In this document: piece by piece, positions 45,005 to 57,598 of the stretch
Numbering within the stretch: position 1 is the first letter of the stretch
Layout: the number at the start of each line of letters is the position of its first letter
DNA from: Mesostigma viride
Lineage: Eukaryota; Streptophyta; Mesostigmatophyceae; Mesostigmatales; Mesostigmataceae
DNA length: 64,000 nt
Assembly (NCBI GenBank): GCA_009746045.1
Contig: RPFO01000127.1
Coordinates: 1,417,768-1,481,767 of the forward strand
Direction: 5' to 3'
Program-made: the position numbers and the translations under genes
The notes under the pieces: generated by a model
Database searches by the model: none
The model's input: only the letters and a program-made list of their open reading frames with translations
Told to the model about the DNA's origin: nothing

Positions 45005-48000
45005 TTGTTGCTGCTGTTGCTGCTGCTGCTGTTGTTGTTGCTGGTGCTGTTGCTGCATTTGCTGCTGCTGCTGCTGTTGTGGTTGCTGCTGTTGTGGTTG
45101 CTGCTGTTGCTGAATTTGCTGCTGCTGCTGTTGTGGTTGCTGCTGCTGCTGTTGTGGTTGATGTGGCAGGCTGGTTGGCTGCGGTAGGCCCGGCTGGTAC
45201 CGCTGCGGCTGGTACCTTGCAGGCTGCGTGCCCCCCTGCGGCCCCGTGGGCAGGTACCCTTGCGCCGTCTGCGGCGCAACAGAAGGACTGGCCGTCGGAC
45301 CTGGCTTCATGACAGGTACAGCGCGCCCAAGGGATGACATGGCGGGCACAGGAACCGTGCCCACAATACTCCTAGCAGCCGCACTACTGGCCATATTGCT
45401 GGTAGAGGCTGCATTACCGGCCAGCGGGGGGGTGGGCCCCACCAGCCCATTGGCCTCCCCCAACCCCTGCGTGTTCGGGGGGGGGGCGGTCAATGGCGTT
45501 GCACCTGCATCAGGTGCTCCTCTGCCCTTGGCTCCTTGCGACATCCCGGGGGGCATGTACTGCGGGGGCCCACTGAATACCTTCCCAGTGCGCGAGTCAT
45601 AGATACCGGGCGGGCGACCACCTGCCGACGCCGGCGGGGTCGCGGCCACAGGGGCAGGGGCGGGCATGGTAGTTGGCCGGGGGACATTGTTGTTGATGTT
45701 GTTGTTGTTGTTGTAGACAGCGCTGTTGACATTGGCGTTGGTGTTGGCGTGGACCTGAAAGGGACAACACCCCACGGGCAACACCCCACCAGCGCCACGA
45801 CCACACGCAAGGTTGGAATCATCCCCCATGAGGCAGACGCAAGGTAGGCCAGCCCAGATGAGAGGGAAACCAATGCATGGGGTTAGAGGGAGGCCAGCAT
45901 GGGGTACAACGGGGAGCCAACACATAAGAACTAACGAGAAAACCAAAACAGGCAATACAGAACATCAAGCCCACAACTGCATTGCATTCTTGTACTTGTT
46001 TGTGTAGACACGGCGTAGGGGAGCAACAAGCCCGGGCCGCACAGGAATGGCTCATTCCTATGTGACAGCACAGCAGCAGCGTCCCTGCCATACCACTGGC
46101 TTCACTTCTACTTCACTTACCGTACATCTGTCCACACGCACCCTCACCAACCGGCGCCTGCATCCGTGTACAGGAGGGAGCGACGGACGAGCTGTCAACA
46201 TGGTAACACTACTACAGGTGACGTCACGAGGCAAACCCGTAACTTTAGTCACTCGACTACAACCCGCGGCTCACAAGGCAAGCCGCTAGTATGGCTCATG
46301 ACTAGCGCGTGACAAGGCAAGCCGCTAGTATGGCTCATGACTAGCGCGTGACAAGGCAAGCCGCTAGTATGGCTCATGACTAGCGCGTGACAAGGCAAGC
46401 CGCTAGTATGGCTCATGACTAGAGCGTGACAAGGCAAGCCGCTAGTATGGCTCATGACTAGCGCGTGACAAGGCAAGCCGCTAGTATGGCTCATGACTAG
46501 CGTGTGACAAGGCAAGCCGTTAGTATGGCTCATGACTAGAGCGTGACAAGGCCAGCTGCTAGTATGGCTCACGACTAGCACGTCACAAGGCCAGCTGCTC
46601 CTCTCCTCAGCGGACGGGATCCCAGATTGGGTGTGCCACATTCCTACAGCTGCGCATTAACAGCAGCTGCATATTCACACATCTGCACACTCAAACCTGC
46701 GCATGCGTTACCACACCTGCACAGTCACACCTCCCACATCCACACACCTGCGCCATGGGGGGAGCAGCAGCGGCCGCCACCGGTGCCACGGTGGCCTGGT
46801 GCTGCGGCGCGTAGTAGTGCTGCTGCTGTGGCTGCTGCTGCTGTTGTTGCTGCGGCTGGTACGCCTGCGGCCTGCCAGCCACCACATGCTGATGTCGCTG
46901 CTGCTGCTGCGACGGCGGCGGTGGCTGATGATGATGATGATGATGTGAGGGCATCGACGCCTGTTGTGCATGATGCGCTGCCGGTCGGGCATCCGCCCTC
47001 CTGCGTGCGGCAGCCTCTGCCTCAGCTGCAGCCACCTCCTCCTGCTGCAGCCGCATGGCCAGCTCCAACGATGCGCGCTCCAGCCGCTCCCTCTCCCGCC
47101 TCTGCTCTGCCGCCGCCGCCGCTTCCGCCGCGCGCACCTCTGCGATGATGCTGGCCGCGTCCGATGATGAGCTGGTGGCACCTCGATGGATGCCAGGATT
47201 ACCGCCCCCCCCAAAGCCTGCCCCGCCGCCCATGTTGCTGTTATTACTGCCCGCGAGGCTATTAATCGTGCCGACATTCCCGCCGACATTCCCAGCATGG
47301 CTCGCGCGATGCGTCTGCACCATCGAGTGCCCCAGAGGGTGGGGGGAGCTCGCCGGTGATGACCGTGGTGACGGCTGCCCGTACGGTGGCTGCTGCACAG
47401 TAGCGGGCTCCAACTGCCCGCCCGCCCGCCCTGCGCCTGCTTCCTTGGCCGCAGCCTTTCGCCTCGCATTCCTTCGCTGGTTCTTGGTCAGCGCGGACCC
47501 GTCGGCGTCCGACGATGACGCGCCACCTGTCCCTGACGGCGAGCTGGCATCCGCAGGTGATGGCCGCGTGGTTGTTGTCATGGATGGTGATGGATAAGGA
47601 GAGGGGGTGGTTTTCTCAGGTACCTTGCTACCATCGGGGCTAGACTTGTGCAGCCCTTTCCCAGAGGCAGCTCTCCCGTTGGGCGATGCAGCGGGTTGAC
47701 CGGTGCCAATTTGGCCGCCCTTGTTCGTCGCATCTTTGGACGATGATGAGGATGATGCGGATGATGAGGCAGCGGCAGCGGAGGAGACTGACGATCCATT
47801 ACCCTTTGATGTCGCTTGTTGTTCTGCCAGCCGAAGCAGAGAGAAGGGGTTGCTGGCGGACGCCACGCCGTCGTCGTCTGCGGGGCAGAGCATTAGTAAG
47901 CAGACGGCACGGGCGCGGCGGGCACATGCATAGATGTGAACGGGCGTGGCACGGTACATGTGCGCCTAACGGCGAGGGTGCGGCGGGCATGCAGGTATTC

Positions 48001-49879
48001 CACGTTTCTCTTCAACGAGGATGAGGAACGGGGACCCAGGGGAGAGACCCACTATTTGATCCCATAACACCGCGGTGTAGGAAGCAAACGTGCTCGCCAT
48101 TTTCAGGCTTGGACTCTCATCCAACGGTTGGGGACCGCGTGGACATGGGCAGGCAGGTGGGAGGCACACACCTGCAGGGAGGGGTGCGGACCGCGGTGCT
48201 AGCCAGAAACAGTACCTACCAACCTCGACGGCTTGGTCGGAAAGAAAGGTCAACCCAAAGATCACCCGCTTCAGTGGCTTGCCAACGCAACCGCACCCTT
48301 GCTGGATCCAAATTTGAGAGCACAAACAACACTTGCCCTCATCCTGTCACATGTCACAGTCACTTCTACCCTGACCTCTCACTCTCACTCACCTGGGGCC
48401 AACAGGAGTAGAGGGAACCCCTCTGCTCCTGTTGGCCCCCCCCCACCTGCGCTCTCTGGCTCAACTCCCTGCCCCTCACCTTCCCCACTACTGCTGTTGG
48501 GCCCCCACCACGTTCGCTCTATTGCTCACCTTACCCCCCCACCCCACCCCCCACCCCCTCACCTTCACTCTCGCTGCTGCTGGATGCCACCGCCTCCGCC
48601 TGGTCATCCTCCGCCCGCCCGTGCTGGGACCCTGCCGGTGTCTCCCTGTCCCTCCCTTGCCCGGCCGCCGTGGCCGCCCCTGCTGCTGCTGCCCCACTGC
48701 CACTTGACCCAGGGCTGCCTTTCCCTTTGCTGTTAGCCTGTGCGGCCCCTTTGGCTCCGCCACCACTATCCCCGCTACAGCTCTTGCTCGTCTCCCCCCC
48801 TGCCTTTGCTCCACCCTCCTTGCCACCCCCCTGGTTGGCTCCCCCACCCCCACCCAGAACCTGCCGCTCCCTGTTCCGTGCCTTTGCCTGCTTCTTTTCC
48901 CTCGCCCTCGCCGCCTCCGCCTCCCTCTTCTCCTTTATCGCCGCCTGGCGCGAGGCCTCCCTCGCTGCCTCCCTCCTCTCCTTCTCCTCCAGCTCCGCCC
49001 GCATCCTCGCCCGCTCTTCTTCCTGCTTGCGCGTGAGCTCCCTCTGGCGCGCGCTCTGCGCCTCGGATGGGGCCCCGCTGGTCCCCCCCCCGCCCACGCT
49101 ACCGCTACTGCTGCCCGCCGCGTCCTTGGAACCGCCAGCACTGCCCGAAGGGGACCGCCCGCGGGTGGATGACGCGGAGGAATGCCCCGCGTGGGCTGCG
49201 CACGTGTGGCCGCAGCGCCTGCAGGGATGGGGAGGATCATAAAGTGACCACCGTGGCGCACATAGTGACCATTTCAGCGCATGCATGGGACCAGCAGGGT
49301 GCGTGCACGGAGTGACCACCACCACCACAGTGCCGGTCCTTGGTAAGGACCGGGCAAGCAATCCAAGGCTGACTGAGGTCTTCCTTTCAATAACAAGAAA
49401 ACCTGTCTATTAACTTCAAATAGCCTGTCCATCGCTACGCTTGCCGATGAGGGCCACGCGCCACCGTAGCGTGCACAAGGGGGGTAAGTATGTCGCCATG
49501 TGCCCGTTGACTAATGACGTCACAGGAGGCAAGCCCCACACGCAAACACGAACATGGGGGGTCATCCGATTGCCCCATCATCACATCATCGTACCATCGG
49601 ATCACCCCATCATCAGGTCAGCGTGCTCCAGGACACAGCAGCTCCGGCATCATTAGCACATGCCTACCAAGCCAGGCGCTGCACATTGTCGTCAGATCAG
49701 AAAGCAACAAACGTGAAAACGCTAGCGGCCCAAATCTGAGATTCCGCGGAACACAGAAAATAAGAAAGCCCAGAAGCTACCAGCAAGGAATCGAACATAG
49801 GACCTGTGCCGCTGCACATGCACATGCCACATGCCACATGCCCAACATGCATCCCGGTACATGACACACACACACACAT

Positions 49880-49975
<96 letters not shown>

Positions 49976-51396
49976 GCGCGGCCACTCCTTTCCAAGTTGA
50001 CACACATGCCAAATGTATACACCACTGCTCCCCCACACGTACCCGTGCATGCAAGGGAAAGCGCCTGCCTGGCGCTGGCTGGGGAACCGCGCATGGGGGT
50101 CAGGCCTCGCATTAGGTTTGCGCGCATAAGGGTCTACGATGCCCACACCCGCGGGCGGCCTAGGGGGGCCCGATCCTGGCCGCGCGGAGTGGGTATGCGC
50201 GTGGGCATGGGCATGATGTGCGTGGCCGTGGCTATGGCCATGCCCACACCCATGGTGGTCATGCACGTGCGCGTGTGCGTGATGGTCCCCATGCCCATGG
50301 CTACAGGATGCCGAGTGAACATGCGCGTGAGCATGCCCGTCAGCCTCCTCTTCATCACTACTCGCAGTACCCTCCTCATCCCCCCCCCCCTCATCATCAT
50401 TTTCGTCCTCTTCGTCCTCTTCGTCCTCCTCGTCCTCGTCCTCGTCCTCGTCCTCATCCTCATCTTCGTCCTCCTCCTCGCCCTCCTCCCCCTCGGATCC
50501 ACCACTGTCCGTGTACCATTCCCCATACTCGTCGTCATCGTCATCATCCTCCTCCTTGTCGTCGTCCTCAAAGTCACTATGGAACAGGAAATCTGGAGAG
50601 AAGAAGGCGGCACCGGGCGGGAATCCGAAGGCCCCAAAGCCTCCCCCACCGCCAAACGCGGCGGCAAAGGGTCCCATCCCTCGGGCCCCATGGCGCATGA
50701 ACATGTGCATGGCCAGGCTGAGACAGGAGGCGATTTGGCCAGCATCAAGGATACAGCCCAGAAAGTACGGAAAATCGTTCAATAAGAAGAAGATCAGCGT
50801 ACAACACGCGGCTCAAACGCCACACTCGATGTGCTAATGTCAGGACCGTCGTTCAACACGTGCATGAAGGAAATCATTCGTCATCACCCTGGAAAAAAGC
50901 TCCCCATCATGTCACCATTATGTCGGTGCAGCAAAAATGACAAGCAGCGATCGCGCGCGGCACAAGTAGGCCACCACAACAGCGAATGGAAATGGCTCCA
51001 ACCCAAACACTGTGCACGCACACCGAGTTGCTGAGATTCTGTGAACTTTCAAGACCTCGCACGCATTCACAACACACCTGCGCTTTTATTTTAACGATTC
51101 CCAAGATCGCGAGTCTGCAACGCAACTTACAATTCCATAAGCTCATCAATCGGAGGAATGTCGAAATCCATCTCGATTTCTTCCTCGCTGTCATCGTCCT
51201 CCGACAGCCGCTTATAAGCCGCGAGGACGGACTTGAACTTTGCAGACGCATTCTCTTGATCATGCGGATTCTTATCTGGATGAAGTTTCAAGGCCAGCTT
51301 TCGATATGCAGATTTGATTTCCGCATCGCTAGCCCCTTCCTCCAACCCCAGCGTCTTGAAAGCATCACTTCTCTTCTTCGCCTTGGACGAAGACAT
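43710..51396 (-). CDS. J-domain (DnaJ/Hsp40-like) protein with acidic, His-rich and polyQ regions, five exons
   Basis: Exons on the minus strand: 51396-51131, 50718-50043, 49218-48563, 47877-46748, 45754-43710. All are GT-AG with matching phases. Exon 1 is a J domain (residues about 10-66: AFKTLGL, AYRKLALKLHPDKNP with the HPD triad, FKSVLAAYKRL), which stimulates Hsp70 ATPase activity. Next come ELMEFLAMHMFMRHG, a Gly/Phe-rich stretch, a long Asp/Glu run, a His/Ala-rich HAHAHVH region, and CMHGRCGHTCAAH across an exon join. Later exons hold a charged coiled coil (RKQEEERARMRAELEEKERR), a second coil, and a polyQ C-terminus ending GSGISLT. About 1590 residues. A G9 run near 44324-44332 shifts the frame and is probably a sequencing indel. 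The J domain is certain; the fusion of all exons needs transcript support. Confidence 0.72.
46262..46600 (+). repeat. 39-bp minisatellite, 8 copies, in the last intron of the J-domain gene
   Basis: The unit GTGACAAGGCAAGCCGCTAG plus TATGGCTCATGACTAGCGC is repeated eight times with few changes. Because 39 is a multiple of three, it yields spurious open frames; its place between two well-supported splice sites argues against coding. Confidence 0.9.
49861..49980 (+). repeat. (CA)n then (CG)n microsatellite
   Basis: About 48 CA units followed by about 10 CG units, in the second intron of the J-domain gene. Confidence 0.95.
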
Positions 51397-52290
51397 GCTG
51401 CTAGATTTTCACACTGACGGGAAAAGTTGCACTCAACCGATACTCGGGAGCCTAAAGAGGATCCGAGGACACGCCACCAACATCACTATGCTTCCTCCAT
51501 CTCCCGCCATTCCCTGCCTTAATAAGTGGCGTCCTGGCCCGACCGCCCTTTCCTAGGGCTTGACAGCCCCGCCTTGGCTCGAGCAATTAGTCTCTGTTGT
51601 CGAGTTTATTCCCCAGGCAAACGCGCGCGCCATGGTCGCCCTACTGTAGTACCGTCACTACCGTCAACCCGTGCTTGTGACAGAGAGAGCCGAAGGACAC
51701 CCTGCGTTGCCTGCTATTCCATTGCGCGGACAGCCCCTGTCAGAATTTCGACGTACGGCATAGATCTAGTACAGGCCTCTACAGGCAGGTCATCACAGGA
51801 ATCGGTTATCAGCGCCCACCTGAACACGGTAAATAGGATGAGGCATCCAGGCGGGCTGGTCAATGACGTGGCAGGGAGAGGGAATTTGCAGGATCCATCC
51901 TACTCTAACGATGGCCCGCCGCGTGTCCAACCAGTCGTCGCTCGCCCTGAGCTGAGCCGACCACGACCCTGTACCATTCCACGAACGGTAGCGGGGGCAT
52001 TTATGGGATCTAGGACCGGGCGTGCTTGGCTCAGCCGGAATGTAGAACGAGCAGGCGTATCTCGCGGTGTCCATTGGTGACACGGCTGACACTCGCACGC
52101 CGAACAAAATTCGTTCAACACGCCATGTTCCCGGTCATCGAGAAGGCCTGCGTCGGTGCCTTTCCATGCCTTAAAGTACGCAGCGCGACGCCGTCCCCTC
52201 GAGACCGTGCATGCCTTCTTCTGGCAGCGCCCCCCCGCTCTGGCGCTCGTCAACACCCGACGGCAATGGGCACCCTCAGAAACGACAGTA
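51397..52290. promoter_or_regulatory. 5' flank of the J-domain gene
   Basis: About 900 bases upstream of the J-domain start hold no supportable gene. The promoter presumably lies here. There is a CCATCTCCCGCC motif near 51495, but no TATA box or conserved element that I can name. Confidence 0.4.
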
Positions 52291-52299
52291 CTTACAACG

Positions 52300-53165
52300 T
52301 GCATTCCGGAAAACGACGACCTGGCCATGGCGGCTTGCGCCCTCGCATGGCATTTACGTTTTCGGTCGAATTTTCTGACCAAACTTAGGATATTGATTTT
52401 ATACGTCCTAATGATGATACAGGCCAATTTTTGGTTCGCGGGAATGCCATTTGCTAGGTGTCGGCAGCGTTCTCGCTGGAAGAAACTGCGATCAGGCCGG
52501 ACGATAGAAACGTTGACAGCAATACCTTTTCGGCGTATTTTAAAGGATATATTGGTTTCTTTGTACTTTTTATGATACATATTAGTCGTAAACGTGCAAG
52601 GGTGGCCAGAAATCGCCGAATCCAGCGACCATGCTGCACAACTTTGGTGTGCCGAAATGCGCCATTTTGCGGCCACCGCCTGGGCCAAGGTAACGCCATC
52701 CATGCCTGGTAAAGCTGAGCATCGTTTTCCTATCGATGTTTGACGTTTATAATACGTTCTAGCTTGTGTAGCACATTCTTTTTGCATTATTCATGCTCTT
52801 TCTTGACCCTGGCCTGGCCCCTTTCTAAAACACCCTTCTTGGATGCTTCCCTCAGTCAGTTGACCTGCCACAGGGTGATGGTGATAAGTTTTAGAGGCTG
52901 TATGGGTTTGAATACCTCCATATATGTTTGTTATACATTTCCCACACACATATTGCATGAGTGTGAGGCAGTTGGCTGGTCTCTGTGGCATCATCAAGCA
53001 TGTAACCGGTGAGTAGAAGCTTCCCATTGACAGCATGTGCCACCAGGTGTGCTGGCCATCACCTGGCAAGCTATAGCAGCTTAGGCCTAGTTTATCCTTG
53101 CTAGGGCAAACTGAAATAGGCTCAACACCACTAGTTTGTTGGTGGCTGCCTCCTAGAATGCATGC
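52300..53165 (+). repeat. Dispersed repeat related to the interior of the TTAA-target element
   Basis: Similarity to 36110-35240 (reverse) is visible in order: GGCGGCTTGCGCCC, a TTTTCCGACG-like block, GGTGTCGGC plus a CGTTCT...GCTGGAA block, GATCAGGC, then WPLSKTPFLD and RGCMGLNT at protein level. Identity is moderate and the ends were not found, so this is an older or partial copy. Confidence 0.55.
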
Positions 53166-53918
53166 CTTGCGTAGGGTATCCGTACCACGTTACCTACGTG
53201 CATGGACAAGGTGGCACCTGCACATAGGTGCCATGTAAGGGCAGTGTGATGATGCAGTTATGTTTCCCCACCATTGTGGAAGGGAAATGTATTGTGTGGC
53301 ATGGTTGGGGGCCATATTAGTAGGTATTAGTAGGTAGTATGCCCGCCCCTACCCCCTTGGTTGCTTTTTACCAACGGTTCCCCTACGGGCTGTACTGGGT
53401 GTAACTGCTGGTATACCCACCCAAATGATGACCCCAATGGCTCAAACTGTTCAGCAACTAATTGTTTATCATCCCTGAAGTGGTAGGTGCCTAGCTCTTA
53501 CAACATAATTCAAAATGCACATTCTACCAAAAATGAATACGCGCGTCTTGACCCCCCTGACTTTGACGGCAGTTATACATGGCCTACCCTGCATATATGT
53601 GAGGTTGTGATAGCTCACCCCGAAGGGCAACTCATGGACATGCTTGGCCCCCAAGGACAGCCATTGGATATGGGTGGGTTGGATGGCATCTGGTTTGCAA
53701 AATTGTGAAGTTACAGCCGATGCATCGGCAGTATTTCTGCCCATTTATTGGTTAAATATACGGTCCCAGCGTCCTCCATTTAGGCGTTTTCGCAGGCATC
53801 AGGACAGCCATCTCGGCACATGTGTGGTTTACAAGAGGCCGGTGTTCAGCACAACCAAACCGGTCGGTCTACATCCACGAGCGTGTGACTACCCAACACA
53901 ACATGCGCGACGCGCCAG
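53166..53918. other. 3' flank of the EsV-1-7 gene, no gene recognised
   Basis: About 750 bases without a supportable gene, RNA or named repeat. The left part may still belong to the dispersed repeat before it. Confidence 0.4.
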
Positions 53919-55915
53919 CTACGGCTCGATCGCCGCCTCCGCCAGGCAGGCGATCTCGTAGGGCTTGTCGACTAGCTGGATGTCCAGCCAGTGGGGGCCC
54001 TCGTCGGTGGGCACGGTCATGGCGTCGTCATCCCATCCATTGTAGAAAAGCTTCACTGCTCGGCAGTGCACTTGCGGTTTGCGCTCGTGGGGGTTGTACG
54101 AATTGTCTAGCAACGCCGTCACGTACGACAGCAGCACGGCCTGTCGCTGCTCGTCGCTGGCATCGGTCCCCCGTGGACGAGTTCCCCCCCGGAGCTGCGG
54201 TACGAGTGGGGGTTGTATCTGATGACCAGCAGCGGCAGCCCCTCGCACGACTGTCCGAGGTTGAACAGCCGCACGAGCTCGCAGTACTGGTCGTACGAGC
54301 GGTGCTGGTGCTCGTCGACCTCGACGATGACGACGTGGGCACCATCCGTGTATATGATGAAATCCGGCCGGCTCGCCACGCACTCGCCGCCGTGGATCCG
54401 CCGGTCGTGCACCAGCGTCCACCGGGCGATGCGCACCTTCTGTAGGGCAGCGGCCACCTTCCACTCCTCGCGGTGTCGATGATTGTTGAACACGACGGGG
54501 TCGCAGTACACGCAGCGGTTGTGAAGGGGCCGTCGCTGGCCCGCGATCTTGCCCTCTGCTGGGGTGAGGACCACGGGCACCCCCGATCTCCACTCCCAGT
54601 GTAGACCACAGTCGTCGCACACGCCCGCCAGCCGCCAGTGGCCCGCCTCTGCGTGGGCGTCGCAGAAGCGCTCGCCATGATCCGGGTCCGTGTACGTGCC
54701 CACGGCCCGGCATGCCTCCGCCTTGCACCGTTGTCGCGGCTCAGGGACGGCGGAATCGGTCTTGTGCTCCGCGCAGTGGACGGCGCTTTCACCCACGTCG
54801 CCCCATCGCGCATACGCCTCACACCCTTCCGGGTGTTCGCACCTGGGAGTCACCACGTCCACCATGCCATCCTCGATGTGCTTCTTGCAGAACCGGGGCT
54901 TCTTGGCGCCGCGCTCCGCAAACGAGGGTTGCGCATCACACCCGCCCGGGTGTTGGCACCTGGGATGCACCACGTCCACCATGCCATCCTCTGTGCTTCT
55001 GCAGAACCGGGGCTTCTTGGCGCCGCGCTCCGCAAACGAGGGTTGCGCATCACACCCGGCCGGGTGTTGGCACCTGGGATTCACCACGTCCACCATGCCA
55101 TCCTCTGTGCGCTGCAGAACCGGGCTTCTTGGCGCCGCGCTCCGCAAACGAGGGTCGCGCATCACACCCGGCGGGTGTTGGCACCTGGGATTCACCACGT
55201 CCACCATGCCATCCTCTGTGCTCGCTGCAGAACCGGGGCTTCTTGGCGCCGCGCTCCGCAAACGAGGGTTCGCATCACACCCGCGGGTGTTGGCACCTGG
55301 AACTCCGCACGTCACCATGCCATCCTCTGTGCTTCGCTGCAGAACCGGGGCTTCTTGGCGCCGCGCTCCGCAAACGAGGGTCGCGCATCACACCCGGCGG
55401 GTGTTGGCACCTGGGATCACCACGTCCACCATGCCATCCTCTGTCGCTGCAGAACCGGGCCTTCTTGGCGCCGCGCTCCGCAAACGAGGGTCGCGCATCA
55501 CACCCGGCGGGTGTTGGCACCTGGGATCACCACGTCCACCATGCCATCCTCTGTGCTTCTGCAGAACCGGGCTTCTTGGCGCCGCGCTCCGCAAACGAGG
55601 GTCGCGCATCACACCCGGCCGGGTGTTGGCACCTGGGATGCACCACGTCCACCATGCCAACCTCGATGTGCTTCTTGCAGAACCGGGGCTTCTTGGCGCC
55701 GCGCTCCGCAAACGAGGGTTGCGCATCACACCCGCCCGGGTGTTGGCACCTGGAACTCCGCACGTTCACCATGCCATCCTCGATGTGCTTCTTGCAGAAC
55801 CGGGGCTTCTCGGCGCCGCGCTCCGCAAACGAGGGTTGCGCATCACACCCGCCCGGGTGTTGGCACCTGGAACTCCGCACGTTCACCATGCCATCCTCGA
55901 TGTGCTTCTTGGTAT
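53919..55915 (-). CDS. EsV-1-7 repeat protein with PD-(D/E)XK nuclease-like C-terminal domain
   Basis: Read on the minus strand, about ten tandem units of roughly 108 bases (55915-54840) encode the EsV-1-7 motif: CQHPGGC, 16 residues including PSFAERGAKKPRF, CKKH, then IEDGMVDV. The motif is known from EsV-1 phaeovirus, the brown-algal IMM protein and other algae. Then come diverged Cys/His modules (CEHPEGC, CAEH, CKAEAC, CDAH, CDDC) and RCVYCDPVVFN. A C-terminal domain follows with RPDFIIYTDGAHVVIVEVDE, QHRSYDQYCELVRLFNLGQ and LLVIRYNPHSY. This D...EVDExQH pattern resembles nuclease-like proteins of algal giant viruses. The frame shifts near 54170 before the last part (DNSYNPHERKPQVH to the stop at 53919). 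Six of the ten repeats have 1-4 base deletions at CKKHIEDG. Start codon not resolved; a partial first repeat is visible near 55980-55900. Confidence 0.72.
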
Positions 55916-56019
55916 TCGCGGCGTGGTTCCTGCTCGGCTCGCCAATCCGGCGCGTCCCATTCTGCACACAGTGTTTTACGACATCACCGCGGGGCCCGCT
56001 AGCAGAGCGTGGGTAAGTG

Positions 56020-57300
56020 ATGGCGGCGCGTCTCCCACCACCACGTGCCCCTGCCCACCACGCCCACGCGCCCAACAAGGCCACCCATCACGCCCACGCG
56101 GGCCACCCACCACCACACGCACGCGCGCCAGCAACCAACACACAAATGCATGCCATGTGAGACATCCGCGGATGCCACCCATGGCATCGACGCGCCGGCC
56201 ACCTAGGCCCCCCCGCGGACGCCACCCACCACACCACCCACGCATGCCATCCACCGGCACACCCGCGCATGCCATCCATCACGACACCCACGCATGACAT
56301 CCACCGCCGCCACTGCCACCACCCACCGCGCCCACGCATGCCAGCAACCACATCCCCGCGTGCCAGTGACCCACATGTCCATGCATGCCATCAGCTACGG
56401 TCCCCCCCGCGGGCCATCAATCGCCATACCCACGCACACCGCCGACCACCAGGCCCACACATGCAACAAAACGCCGTGTCCACGCATGCCATCCACCACC
56501 ACGCCCGTGCGTGACAGCAACCACGCCCACGTGTGCCAACAACCACGCACACGTATGGGACCAACCACACACGCATGCATGCCGTTGACCACCACGTCCA
56601 CGCATGCCAGCAAGTACACCCACGCGTGCCATCAACCACGCGGCGCACGTGTGCCATCCACCGCGCCCACGCATGCCACCCCCCGACCACGCATGCCATC
56701 AACAATAGGCCCACGCACGCCGTCGACCACCATGCCCACGCAGGCCAGTATCCACGCCCACGATTGTCGGCAACCACAAAGCACACACCCCAGCATCCCC
56801 GCCCCCCCCCCCCCCCCCCCCCACCCACCCACCCCACCCCCACCCCTCCCACCAGCCATCATGCCCGCGCGTGCCACGAACCTTCATTCCCACGCACGCC
56901 GCCAACAACAATGCCCGCGCGTGCAATCAGCCACCACACCCGCGAATGGAATCCACCGCCACACCCACGGACGCCACCCTCCGCCACCACGCCCACCAAC
57001 CACCGCGCCCACGCATGCCATCGGCGGCACCCGCGCGTGCCATCCACCCCGCCCAGGCATGCTAGCAACCCCCGGGCCCTCGCACGCCCACAGCCACGCC
57101 CGCGCTGGCCCTACCCCATGCCCCCCCCGTGCCTGATCAACCACCACGCCCACGCGGGCCCTCAACCACGCCCTCGCATGCCATCCACCACCACGTCCAC
57201 GCCGGCCAGTATCCACGCCCGGGCATGCCACGGCACGCCGATGCCCGGGCGCATGCCAGCACCCACACCAGCGCGGGCCATCCACCACCCACGTGTGCAC
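56020..57300 (+). repeat. Degenerate GC-rich minisatellite (CACGCCCACGCATGCCATC)
   Basis: About 40 loosely conserved units of 26-33 bases built from CACCACGCCCACGCATGCCA and variants cover 1.3 kb, with a C20-like run at 56803-56822. Open frames on all six frames are artefacts. Confidence 0.85.
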
Positions 57301-57598
57301 GTGTCACGTACCGGCTTCGCCCGTTTGGGGGCCGGGCCGAAATCGTTCTCGGCAGCACGATGCGCTTCGCCGGGCCCGGTGCCAGCGGTCCACTCCGTAG
57401 GACTAGTCACACGTTGTTTGCTGACCGAATGCGCAGCCTGTCCGTCACAAGGCCACATCAGTGGGGACATGTCACGCGAACGAGGGAAGTGTTTGTGAGG
57501 GTAGTGATCGGGGGACGTGTTTGTGAGGGTAGTGGTCTGACATCCCGCCCCCGTCCTTCCGTCAGGCACTCCGTTCTCTCTCTCCCTGTCTCTCTTCC
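57301..57598. other. Spacer, no gene recognised
   Basis: Unique-looking sequence with a direct repeat of GTGTTTGTGAGGGTAGTG at about 57489 and 57519. Nothing else seen. Confidence 0.4.

Noticed and set aside
44668-45279. Frames of Ser/Asn-rich or poly-Leu sequence over the CAG/CTG runs
   Set aside because: Alternative frames of the polyQ exon; only the Q frame joins the upstream splice phase and the final GSGISLT stop.
46262-46600. 130-codon frame of LPCHALVMSHTSG repeats, or a CRISPR-like array
   Set aside because: Eight contiguous 39-bp units with no spacers, located inside an intron of the J-domain gene.
54638-56297. Plus-strand frames of 434-535 codons over the EsV-1-7 repeats
   Set aside because: They are antisense to the Cys repeats and continue into the minisatellite; the minus strand carries the conserved C/H spacing and the nuclease-like domain.
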